A stretch of 64,000 nt of DNA, taken from the IMG/VR virus record IMGVR_UViG_3300042446_001529, positions 34,645 to 98,644 of that record; one strand, given 5' to 3'. Below, piece after piece: positions 34,689-42,142 of this stretch (position 1 is the first letter of the stretch; each line of letters begins with the position of its first letter). This stretch comes from a virus. The translations under genes were made by a program, and so were the position numbers. A model generated the notes under the pieces. It was not told where the DNA came from and searched no databases. It was given only the letters and a program-made list of their open reading frames with translations.

Positions 34689-35078
34689 TTAGTATTTGAT
34701 GAATGAACCATTTTCTCCGTCTTCGGAGACCTCAATCCAAATCTCACGACCTGGATACTTTTTGCTAATGACGTCATATAAGTCGCCTGACATCATTTCA
34801 CAACTCTTATAATCTAAACTTAGTGTAGCATCTTTGTAGAGATTTAGCAACCATCGTTTAAACTGAATAAACTCAATATCACGATCGTCGTGTGTAACGC
34901 CAATCCAAACTTTGAAGTGAAAGATGTGACGATGCGGATAACCTAGAAAACTTACATCATATTCATCACCTGTAGCAAGTGCTGGGTCTGTAAGTGCAGC
35001 TGGATATTTGTGCATACCTTCTTTCTGAAAGGTAACCCAAATCATTTTGTTAGGTCTAACGTCTTGCCGAATGTTCAT
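34689..35078 (-). CDS. queD: 6-carboxytetrahydropterin synthase QueD (phage type)
   Basis: QueD makes 6-carboxy-5,6,7,8-tetrahydropterin from the FolE product. FLGYPHRHIFHFKVWIGVTH gives the Zn-binding His pair, and HKYPAA the first histidine; RDIEFIQFKRWL, LDYKSCEMMSGDLYDVI and a C-terminal WIEVSEDGENGSF (catalytic Glu region) complete the family pattern. 129 aa is the normal size. One-gene spacing from FolE and DpdA marks a pathway cluster. ATGA overlap with the gene upstream. Confidence 0.85.
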   Translation of the reverse strand: MNIRQDVRPNKMIWVTFQKEGMHKYPAALTDPALATGDEYDVSFLGYPHRHIFHFKVWIGVTHDDRDIEFIQFKRWLLNLYKDATLSLDYKSCEMMSGDLYDVISKKYPGREIWIEVSEDGENGSFIKY

Positions 35079-35449
35079 CTTAGTTGTTCCATGGTTATAA
35101 TTTTAGATAATTCTTCACCGAGATCTTTATCTTCAGTGACCACATGTAGACTGTGTCGATTCTCATCGTTCTTTCGGTCATACTTAGTAGTTTCAATGAT
35201 AGTACCGCCACTAGCGCCATAGACATTTAGTCGAAAACCTTGTGATGCAATGTTTAGGCCTTCGCTGTCAACTGAAATAAGCTGATTACTGTAATCTTCT
35301 TCGTCGTTCATTAGCCAGTTGCGAATTTTTTGTTTAAATGTTAATTTCATAGGTTTCTTTTCTACTACACTTCTTGCACGATTAATTTTATTAGCACCGC
35401 GGATTCTTGGAACCTTTGTCACCGATGCTACTGCGTAGCCACCACTCAT
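35075..35449 (-). CDS. Unknown phage protein, 124 aa
   Basis: The ATG at 35449 overlaps the preceding stop (ATGA); a second ATG at 35350 (KLTFKQKIRNWLM) is an alternative start with no better ribosome-binding site. The core is a beta-rich domain (GLNIASQGFRLNVYGASGGT, IIETTKYDRKNDENRHSLHV) and ends LSKIITMEQLR. Proteins of this type accompany replication genes in T4-like marine phages. Function unknown. Confidence 0.55.
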   Translation of the reverse strand: MSGGYAVASVTKVPRIRGANKINRARSVVEKKPMKLTFKQKIRNWLMNDEEDYSNQLISVDSEGLNIASQGFRLNVYGASGGTIIETTKYDRKNDENRHSLHVVTEDKDLGEELSKIITMEQLR

Positions 35450-35979
35450 TTGATAATCTCATCTTTACCATATTGATCCCAACTAGTAAACTTATTTCTA
35501 TCTAGTAGGTCATGGAGGTTATGGCACCACACTCCGTGATTAGTTGCTTTAAAGTCTTTGTCATCAATTTTCAGCGTAGCGTTATAGCCTAGTTGATTAA
35601 TATAAGGTAATTTTACACTAATCTGCGGAATAAATCTACGCTTTTCGGTAAGACCACTTTCAAGCAATCCTTCCGTTTCACGAACATCAAAGTCTAAGGT
35701 ACACCAAAATTCGTCCTCTGCATCTAAGCAGACATAGATCATATCTTCCCAAGGACGCCATGTTTCTGTATCGTTAACACCATTAGTCTTAAAACTTTGA
35801 TTAGCACCAAAGTAAATATGTTTGCACCTGTTGTTACGAGCCAATTCCATAATAATATATGGATCATGCACACCTACAACAAACAGTGTTTTCATTCCGT
35901 AGGCAGGAGTATGTTCAATCTCTACGCCGGTGAAGAAGGTAATGCTATCAGCAACACCCGAATCGTAATTTCTTTTCAT
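35446..35979 (-). CDS. Unknown protein in the deazaguanine-modification cluster, 177 aa
   Basis: It starts VADSITFFTGVEIEHTPAYG, with an alpha/beta core (TLFVVGVHDPYIIMELARNN, IYFGANQSFKTNGVNDT) and a beta-rich second half containing three Cys/His positions (FWCTLDFDVRET, NHGVWCHNLHDLLDRN). It lies between QueD/unknown and DpdA with overlapping stops and starts. No family recognised; its place suggests a step or partner in making or inserting the modified base, for example the step replacing the missing QueC, but this is only inference from position. Confidence 0.5.
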   Translation of the reverse strand: MKRNYDSGVADSITFFTGVEIEHTPAYGMKTLFVVGVHDPYIIMELARNNRCKHIYFGANQSFKTNGVNDTETWRPWEDMIYVCLDAEDEFWCTLDFDVRETEGLLESGLTEKRRFIPQISVKLPYINQLGYNATLKIDDKDFKATNHGVWCHNLHDLLDRNKFTSWDQYGKDEIIK

Positions 35980-36122
35980 TTTTTAAATAAATTTTGAATT
36001 GATCGGATTAGATTAAGAAATCGAAAATGATAGTTGGTTAAGAATGGAGTTCGATGCGGACAACGACCTTGTTGCCAATCACAGTTAACTGTGATTTCTT
36101 GCCTGCATGTGTCGCATTTCAT
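35976..36122 (-). CDS. Small zinc-finger-like protein, 48 aa
   Basis: Its ATG overlaps the stop of the YdcH-like gene (ATGA) and its TGA overlaps the next ATG, so it is coupled on both sides. Cysteines at 3, 6, 14 and 21 (CDTC, NCDWQQGRC) form a plausible Cys4 zinc-ribbon; a basic hydrophobic helix (LNLIRSIQNLFKK) ends the protein. Function unknown, perhaps nucleic-acid binding. Confidence 0.6.
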   Translation of the reverse strand: MKCDTCRQEITVNCDWQQGRCPHRTPFLTNYHFRFLNLIRSIQNLFKK

Positions 36123-36346
36123 AGTTCTAGTCCATTTCTTCTTGCTTCTTGTTCTGCCTGCGCTTCTTGCATCACTGCTTCGTGCTTGTGTTTAAGTATA
36201 ACAATATCATCCTTTAAACGCAACCTTTGTTTCTTCAATTCTTCTATTTTTAGGTCATCAAAGATACCAGTTTTTTCCATACTGTCTATCTGTTTGTCCA
36301 AAGCACGGTGAGCTTCTTCTAGATGCTTGATTCTATTTTGATACAT
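36119..36346 (-). CDS. YdcH/DUF465-like helical protein, 75 aa
   Basis: YQNRIKHLEEAHRALDKQID, then DLKIEELKKQRLRLKDDIVI, is the two-helix coiled-coil pattern of the YdcH (DUF465) family. The role of this family is unknown; small size and charge suggest a scaffold or regulator. It lies directly downstream of DpdA with a 9-bp gap. Confidence 0.7.
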   Translation of the reverse strand: MYQNRIKHLEEAHRALDKQIDSMEKTGIFDDLKIEELKKQRLRLKDDIVILKHKHEAVMQEAQAEQEARRNGLEL

Positions 36347-36355
36347 ATCAACTCC

Positions 36356-37966
36356 TTATTCTACAACCAAACTGTTTAATTCGTCATCGTCTGGATTGGC
36401 AAAATCAATTTCGCCTGCTTTCTTACCATCATCGAAATCAAATAAGTTACCAAATGTGTTAGCAGCAGGACCGCCTTGTAAACGTGAACCTTCTAGTGAT
36501 TTCAAGAACTGCGCACCAGTTTCAATCATATCAAACGCTTCTGCTTTGGTTTTGGTATTGAATAGTTCTTCAACAAATGTACCGAAGTAAAGAATTTTAT
36601 TTGGAACCCAATCGCTGAATTCAATTTCTTTCTTGCCTTCAATGCTCTTCATACGCCAGTCTGGAGTAAACCTAGCACATTCAATATCCATTAACTGTTG
36701 AGCACGTTGCACCGCTTTGATATGACATTCGACATTATGCCCCATCATTAGTGCGTAACTGAAACTATCCCAACTAGTCTTGTTCGGAATCTTACCTAGC
36801 TTGTTAAGTCTCGGAACTTCGTGATAGTGTTCTGGATTCAAGTGATTAAACTTAACATCTCCGAGTTCGGCATCTGTCTTGCGAACACCGTAATTGTAAT
36901 ATGCAATATCGCCCATGGTCAAACGACTTGCAAACTCACTTTCAAACGGAAACGGAATATCAAATCGTCCTGAAAGTGCTTTGTTATCAGGAGCCTTGTC
37001 CATGATCACTGACCAACGCTTGTTGGTATGTTGTGCATTTGTGTAAACTAATCCGTGAGCAGTAGCAATGAACGGGCTTGCACAGTCAAAACTGATTGTG
37101 AGTTCTGGATTGATATGCTTACGGATCTGCCGTTGAATTTGAGTTAGATAGCATGACCAATCTAATTGTGCTGTGCCCAAGAAGTGAATCCAGTTCTTTC
37201 CGTCTAGCATGCCTTCATCACGCATGGTCATTAGACGTTTGAGTGTGATATCCATCTTACACATATTAGCACCACCAAATGCCCAACCTTCTGCTTCTTT
37301 TCCTGCAAATGGTCCTTTAGGGTCGCTAAACTCTACAACACCACGATACCACTTTTCCGCAGTATCCCAGTCACCACCTTGTAGCACGTTAAGCCACTTG
37401 GTGGCTCCTAGGCGATTATCTAGAAAATACTTGTTATTATAACGAGTCTTTTCTAAACAGTCTTCGAAAGTTTTCAATCCAGTCTTAGGACTGTGAATAT
37501 GATCACAGGCCCATGTAGGCACGTCTAACATCATTGACCAATCAGCAGTTGCTTCTAGCCATTCAAGAATCTTTTGACGTGTCTTGGTAGCTTCTGCACC
37601 TTCAAAGTTCAACCAATCAAACTTGAGAACACCTTTACCGATCTGATAACCACCGGAGTCGCCTAAAATCATTGTTTGTCCGCGATCACGCTGTTGTATC
37701 ATTGATTCCTGATCTTGTGCTTTAATAACATCAAGTTGGGCGTGTCCTGCTGAATACAGAGCATACTTATAGGTAAAGTATCCTTGATCTGGATTAAGAA
37801 AGTTCATTCCTTCAATTCCTTGATCAAAGCCTGCAGGAATACGATCCTTTGGTACAAACTCTTCTAGTCGCTGTTTTGCAACATAGGTAGAATAAAAAGA
37901 ACTAATTGCCGGCAGATATACTGCATAGTCCTTTTGTAATGGTGTTAGATTAACTGGTGGTTTCAT
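36356..37966 (-). CDS. dpdA: DpdA-type DNA transglycosylase (TGT-like), 536 aa
   Basis: DpdA is the tRNA-guanine-transglycosylase relative that exchanges guanine in DNA for a 7-deazaguanine base. Residues 100-112 read ILGDSGGYQIGKG, the TGT substrate-binding loop with catalytic-type Asp103; SMMLDVPTWACD (D148) supplies the second conserved Asp; NVLQGGDWDTAEKWY, GWAFGGANMCKMD and WIHFLGTAQLDWSCYLTQIQ follow in TGT order. The ATG directly follows the clamp gene's TAA, so it is likely co-transcribed with gp45. The phage should thereby protect its DNA from restriction. It is longer than classical TGT (~380 aa), as usual for phage DpdA. Confidence 0.85.
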   Translation of the reverse strand: MKPPVNLTPLQKDYAVYLPAISSFYSTYVAKQRLEEFVPKDRIPAGFDQGIEGMNFLNPDQGYFTYKYALYSAGHAQLDVIKAQDQESMIQQRDRGQTMILGDSGGYQIGKGVLKFDWLNFEGAEATKTRQKILEWLEATADWSMMLDVPTWACDHIHSPKTGLKTFEDCLEKTRYNNKYFLDNRLGATKWLNVLQGGDWDTAEKWYRGVVEFSDPKGPFAGKEAEGWAFGGANMCKMDITLKRLMTMRDEGMLDGKNWIHFLGTAQLDWSCYLTQIQRQIRKHINPELTISFDCASPFIATAHGLVYTNAQHTNKRWSVIMDKAPDNKALSGRFDIPFPFESEFASRLTMGDIAYYNYGVRKTDAELGDVKFNHLNPEHYHEVPRLNKLGKIPNKTSWDSFSYALMMGHNVECHIKAVQRAQQLMDIECARFTPDWRMKSIEGKKEIEFSDWVPNKILYFGTFVEELFNTKTKAEAFDMIETGAQFLKSLEGSRLQGGPAANTFGNLFDFDDGKKAGEIDFANPDDDELNSLVVE

Positions 37967-38704
37967 TTAAGCAGCCTGTGCTGGGATAATATATTTGTAA
38001 GTTGCTAGTCCGCTATCGAGAGTGATCTGGATAGCACCTTCATTGCTCAAACTCATCTTTGTGGTGTTGGTGTCTGCAATCTTAAGTATGCTCAAGATTG
38101 GTAATACAGGCCAAGTCCAACCGCGATCTAGTTTACCTGCAACGTTCTGAGCAAACACAAACTCACCACCGTGTGTTGATGCATCGCCGAATGTAAATTT
38201 AAGATTACCACCTTCTGTTTTAGCAAGGAATGTAGGATGCTCTGAGTTAGCACCTGCTTGAAAGTTGAAACGAATCACAGAAGTCACTGACGGTTCAATT
38301 TCAACATCCCACTTGACACCACGGAACTTCACAGTTTTCATCTTTTCGTTAATGATTTCTTGATTCATAAAGCGATAGTCGTTCTTGAAGTCGCCGTCTT
38401 TGTTTTCAAAGTGCAGGCCCACTGGCAAAGTTTCACCATTGCGTTCTGCTGTGGTAATACTGATCTTTGCACCTTCTTTGTATTCTGCACCTTCCAACAG
38501 ATATTTCAACTTGTTCAGTTGCGGCATACCAAACACACCGATCATATCTGGATATGGATTAGCAGTTTCTGCCTCCATGATCACTGAACGGTCATCTGCC
38601 ATTGAGTTAACAGTTGTGCCTTTATCTGTGCCTGTGACCTTAACTGTGGTCAAGAAGCCTAGATTCTGCGTATGGCTAACGATGTCTTGTAGTATATCTT
38701 TCAT
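37967..38704 (-). CDS. 45: DNA polymerase processivity clamp gp45
   Basis: 245 aa, the same size class as T4 gp45 (228). The sliding clamp encircles DNA and tethers the polymerase; in T4 it is also the mobile activator of late transcription. LSNEGAIQITLDSGLATYKY at the C-terminus and ADDRSVIMEAETANPYPDMI near residue 40 match clamp folds, and the gene sits directly beside the polymerase. A good sigma70-type promoter (38728-38756) precedes it. Confidence 0.85.
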   Translation of the reverse strand: MKDILQDIVSHTQNLGFLTTVKVTGTDKGTTVNSMADDRSVIMEAETANPYPDMIGVFGMPQLNKLKYLLEGAEYKEGAKISITTAERNGETLPVGLHFENKDGDFKNDYRFMNQEIINEKMKTVKFRGVKWDVEIEPSVTSVIRFNFQAGANSEHPTFLAKTEGGNLKFTFGDASTHGGEFVFAQNVAGKLDRGWTWPVLPILSILKIADTNTTKMSLSNEGAIQITLDSGLATYKYIIPAQAA

Positions 38705-38727
38705 TAAGAATTCTCCTGTATATTAAG

Positions 38728-38756
38728 ATTATATTTAGATCTTGAGTAAAAAGCAA
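38728..38756 (-). promoter_or_regulatory. Sigma70-type promoter for gp45
   Basis: On the minus strand TTGCTT, 17-bp spacer, TATAAT (perfect -10 at 38728-38733), then an AGGAG ribosome-binding site before the ATG at 38704. The -35 is only a partial match (TTG). It would drive the clamp, DpdA and probably the queuosine-type genes early in infection. Confidence 0.6.
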
Positions 38757-38764
38757 CCTAGAAA

Positions 38765-41434
38765 TCACTCAAAATCGAATAGTTTTGCGAATGTATTGTC
38801 CGACCTTGTTGAACTGATGTCCCATTCCAAAACACCAATAAGGTTTCCTAACTTCTCATCTATCACAGTGGTTTCCATCTCTGCATCATTGAAAGGCAGA
38901 TCCTTGAACCACTGCGGCAATCTCAGTTCATCCACAGGATAGGCCACGGAAGTATGCCCCATAGGATTGTCTTTGATCTTACATACAATTACTTTCATGC
39001 CATCTACTATCTGCATGGAGTATTTGTCATCCATCATACGCCTGAGAGTGTTCCAATTCAACGAAGCTCTAACATGCCCGGGCATATTGGTCTTGCCTGC
39101 TTTCTTTTCTTTGGCAGCGTATTCTGTGATATTGTTAGCTCGTTTAGGCGAGCCCTTTTCCCAACCCGGTCGAGTTTTAAATTCTGTGCGGAAATCAGTG
39201 ATATATTGCAGTATCTCTTCTTTGGTCACACCGGTTAGAGTTTTAGTCAGCACCTCACTCAAGAAGTCTTGTATAACAACCGGGGTATCTGAACGCTTGA
39301 GGTCAAGGCCCATGGCTTTGATCTTGCCTGGTTTGCCTTCTGTGTCTGCTCGTTTGCCTTCTTTGTCGTAGTAGAGCACTGCATATCGCTTCTTGGTAAT
39401 GAACAGTCCTTTGCTTGCAACAATCTCGCGACCTGCTTTGATGACCTCGGCTCTGGTTCGAGGAACATGAAATGCGTCCTGCATGAATTTGACAAATGTG
39501 CCATTGACTGTATCTCCTATAGTATCATAAAGTTCGACCACTGATTCTCTGTTCCAGGGAATCAGACCTTTCTCAATGTCTTTTTTCAGGGTAGCATACG
39601 CTGAAAAATAACAAGAGTCTGTGTCACCGTAGATTACTGCTCGACCAATATGGTCATACTCTCCAGTGATAATTTCGTTTACTTTTGATGCCATGTGTTT
39701 GGCAATTTGCCGGCCGGTCAGTGTAGTTGACTGTCCGATTCGGTTATCAAAGAATCTACAGCCTGGATTTAAAATCGCACCATAGAGACTGTTCAACAGA
39801 ATCTTCTTGACCAACTGTCGTTTGTCCCAGTATTCTTCTTCAATCTTGTTGCCAGCTTGGATACATTCTTTGAGCTTGGCCTGCATTTCTTTACGTTCTT
39901 TATACCAACGAGCCAGCAGTCCTGATATCACTCCTTCAGTTTCATATGTGAATATAGTGCCGTTAGCTGAGATCATCCAGGGTTGGTTGCTGTCAAATAT
40001 AAGATCATAGGCCTGAGCCGCACTTAGCGTATCCGAACCACCACCTTCCCAATCAACAGTGACTTCACGACCTACTTCTCTGTTCATCACGGCAGAATAT
40101 TCAAGACTACCAAATATACCTTCCCATGCTGATGCAAATGACTTGCCCTTGGACATTTCTGCTGCAATAAAATCCTTGGTTCCATCCTGTCTCAACTGAC
40201 CCACGATGGTTTCAGGACCCATATTCAAAGCCCGAATAGCACTAGGATAGAGACTGTTAATGTCAAGAGAGCCAATCCACTCATGTATACCTTTCTTAGG
40301 ATATGCAACGTAAGCCCCAGCAGCCTGCGTGTCTCCGTGCTCTTCCATCTTTTTGCGATTAGGAACTATCATACCTCTGCGGTGAGCTTCGTTGATGATA
40401 GCTTGTTCAGTCACAGCCACCGCACCCATAGTAGTTGCTAACAGCACTGTGTTTTCGTGTGCAATAGTATTAGCTAAGTCGATGAATTTCAGTTTCTTAT
40501 CTAGATCATCTAGCAGTTTACAATCGTTGATGTTGTATTCGACGAATGTTTTAAAGTCATTGTTGTATAGTTGATCAAGTGTACCTTCATACTGAGTCTT
40601 TCTCTGACCTAGTTCATATTCGGCAATGGCATCTAATCGATAGGTGTGACGTTCTTCATAGGTATACTTGCGATAAAGTTCAAGACTGTCTATATGCACA
40701 CGACCAATGAAGTCATATGTAGTGGCAGTTTTACCGAACTTTTCATATTCGCGTTTCTTAGGCAAACAGTTCCATAGACAAAATCGTTTGGTATCCTCTT
40801 TGCTGAGAACCTTGGTGACACGATTAACTGTGTATGGAATATCGAACCCTTCTGAATTCCACCCACTTAGAACATCTGCATCTTGTATAAGATCCAAGAA
40901 TGTGTTTAACATGTCTGCTTCGTTGTCAAACAGCATGGTGTTGGGGAATTCTTCAACCTGCTTGGTAGCTTCAGCCATGCTGAGTGTTTTAGGAGGTATG
41001 GCTAGGCATACCATGGTCTCCATCCATTGTAGATACACAGCGATAGCAGTGATGGGCATGAATGCATCATCTGGTGAAGCATAGCCCCGTTCAGGATCAA
41101 AGTCTACCTCAATGTCGAAAAATGCTACATTTAGTTTAGGAGCATCTTGATTGAGATAATGATCTTCTAGACATCTATAGATAGGATTGATGTCTGACTC
41201 GTGGAGTTTCTTGTTTGAATGTATGGCAAGTTCTTTGCGATGTTCTTTGACATTCTTTGAACTTACACGGCTAAGAGGTTCACCCTTGATGGATTGGAAC
41301 TTGCCTTTGGGGTCGTTGTAATAGAATATATGTTTGGCAGCATAGTCTTTGAAATGTCTCTGCCCTTTGTCGTCACGCTCAACGACACGTATCATGTCAT
41401 CGTCGCGATCGTAGTATGCGTCCACGAAACTCAT
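38765..41434 (-). CDS. 43: DNA polymerase, B family, gp43-like
   Basis: 889 aa (T4 gp43 is 898). Exonuclease motif FFDIEVDFDPE with D107/E109; motif A SLDINSLYPSAIR (D391); motif B KKILLNSLYGAIL near 544-554; motif C IYGDTDSCYF (602-607). The last residues FAKLFDFE resemble the T4 C-terminal clamp-binding peptide, so polymerase, clamp and loader can form one holoenzyme. All catalytic residues I can identify are present. AGGAG six bases before the ATG. A 73-bp gap upstream contains no gene. Confidence 0.93.
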   Translation of the reverse strand: MSFVDAYYDRDDDMIRVVERDDKGQRHFKDYAAKHIFYYNDPKGKFQSIKGEPLSRVSSKNVKEHRKELAIHSNKKLHESDINPIYRCLEDHYLNQDAPKLNVAFFDIEVDFDPERGYASPDDAFMPITAIAVYLQWMETMVCLAIPPKTLSMAEATKQVEEFPNTMLFDNEADMLNTFLDLIQDADVLSGWNSEGFDIPYTVNRVTKVLSKEDTKRFCLWNCLPKKREYEKFGKTATTYDFIGRVHIDSLELYRKYTYEERHTYRLDAIAEYELGQRKTQYEGTLDQLYNNDFKTFVEYNINDCKLLDDLDKKLKFIDLANTIAHENTVLLATTMGAVAVTEQAIINEAHRRGMIVPNRKKMEEHGDTQAAGAYVAYPKKGIHEWIGSLDINSLYPSAIRALNMGPETIVGQLRQDGTKDFIAAEMSKGKSFASAWEGIFGSLEYSAVMNREVGREVTVDWEGGGSDTLSAAQAYDLIFDSNQPWMISANGTIFTYETEGVISGLLARWYKERKEMQAKLKECIQAGNKIEEEYWDKRQLVKKILLNSLYGAILNPGCRFFDNRIGQSTTLTGRQIAKHMASKVNEIITGEYDHIGRAVIYGDTDSCYFSAYATLKKDIEKGLIPWNRESVVELYDTIGDTVNGTFVKFMQDAFHVPRTRAEVIKAGREIVASKGLFITKKRYAVLYYDKEGKRADTEGKPGKIKAMGLDLKRSDTPVVIQDFLSEVLTKTLTGVTKEEILQYITDFRTEFKTRPGWEKGSPKRANNITEYAAKEKKAGKTNMPGHVRASLNWNTLRRMMDDKYSMQIVDGMKVIVCKIKDNPMGHTSVAYPVDELRLPQWFKDLPFNDAEMETTVIDEKLGNLIGVLEWDISSTRSDNTFAKLFDFE

Positions 41435-41507
41435 TTTTTCTCCTATGCAATTTTAGGCTTGCAAATACCAATGTGCGGTTTATGGCCCGCCTACCTTCTT
41501 ACTTTAT

Positions 41508-41798
41508 TTAATTAATTAGCATTCTTGCTAGGCCGAATGTGTCAATTGCGGTTAGCAAGATGTAGTTAGCCAACATGCCAAACGATTTCCGAGTATAAGC
41601 AGCCCAAGCATACATGGCACAGCCAGCGATCCAAATAGGATACAAAACAAGTAAAGGCGGATTGGGAACTGTAAGCGCCATAGTGATTGAGCAGCCGATA
41701 CTAACAGCCCAAGCAAGCAGCTCAATAACGAAACGGAAGCGATTGCTTTGCCAGTCATCTCTGATCCAATCAAAAGTTGGTTTTAATAATTCATTCAT
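41508..41798 (-). CDS. Membrane protein with about three helices, 96 aa
   Basis: Hydrophobic segments at about residues 23-43, 50-68 and 73-93 (VIELLAWAVSIGCSITMALT, LLVLYPIWIAGCAMYAWAAY, MLANYILLTAIDTFGLARML). It starts one ATGA overlap after the DsbA-like gene and is conserved-type in marine T4-like phages. Function unknown; location suggests an early membrane-associated role. Confidence 0.6.
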   Translation of the reverse strand: MNELLKPTFDWIRDDWQSNRFRFVIELLAWAVSIGCSITMALTVPNPPLLVLYPIWIAGCAMYAWAAYTRKSFGMLANYILLTAIDTFGLARMLIN

Positions 41799-42055
41799 TC
41801 AGGAAGTTTTTTAGTAACACCGAGAATCATTTCAATCTCGCTCCACTCTGCTTCATGGTCTTTCCAATTGTCTTTGTGTGCGATGCGTATGGCTTTGTTG
41901 ATCCAACTGGGTTTGATTTGTAATTCTTCTGCGACAGCTTTAACAGTTTCTTTAAGACCTTCGTTGAGATCTTCTACTTCACGAAGCACATTAGATCCTT
42001 CGTTGATTAATCTTTCGAGTTTGGCTTTTTCTTCCGGTCCATACATTTTTGACAT
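41795..42055 (-). CDS. dsbA: DsbA-like double-stranded-DNA-binding protein, 86 aa
   Basis: T4 DsbA (89 aa) binds DNA near late promoters. This protein has a similar length, high charge and helical content (PEEKAKLERLINEGSNVLRE, VAEELQIKPSWINKAIRIAH, WSEIEMILGVTKKL) and shares the LNKAI/HKD-type ending with relatives in marine phages. It has its own sigma70-type promoter and an AGGAG ribosome-binding site. Homology is judged by eye, so the assignment is moderate. Confidence 0.6.
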   Translation of the reverse strand: MSKMYGPEEKAKLERLINEGSNVLREVEDLNEGLKETVKAVAEELQIKPSWINKAIRIAHKDNWKDHEAEWSEIEMILGVTKKLPE

Positions 42056-42075
42056 TTGTTCTCTCCTATACGACT

Positions 42076-42104
42076 ATTATATAGTCAAAGAAAAAGCCGG
42101 TCAA
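42076..42104 (-). promoter_or_regulatory. Sigma70-type promoter overlapping a terminator
   Basis: On the minus strand TTGACC (42099-42104), exactly 17 bp, TATAAT (42076-42081). The -35 lies partly in the terminator hairpin's loop and arm and the spacer is the hairpin's 3' arm plus its T-run. It would start transcription near 42069, 14 nt before the DsbA-like ATG, with AGGAG in the leader. Confidence 0.75.
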
Positions 42105-42119
42105 CTAATTGCCGGCTTT
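42093..42119 (-). terminator. Intrinsic terminator of the 459-aa gene
   Basis: AAAGCCGG and CCGGCTTT form a perfect 8-bp stem with an 11-nt loop; on the minus strand it is followed by TTTTTCTTT. It lies 23 nt past the stop of the gene ending at 42143. Confidence 0.8.
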
Positions 42120-42142
42120 ATGTTACCAAACGGTAAATCTAT

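Noticed and set aside
41435-41507. Possible terminator before gp43 (GCGG/CCGC)
   Set aside because: The stem is only four pairs with an 8-nt loop and no T-run. Nothing else convincing is in this gap except the AGGAG of gp43.
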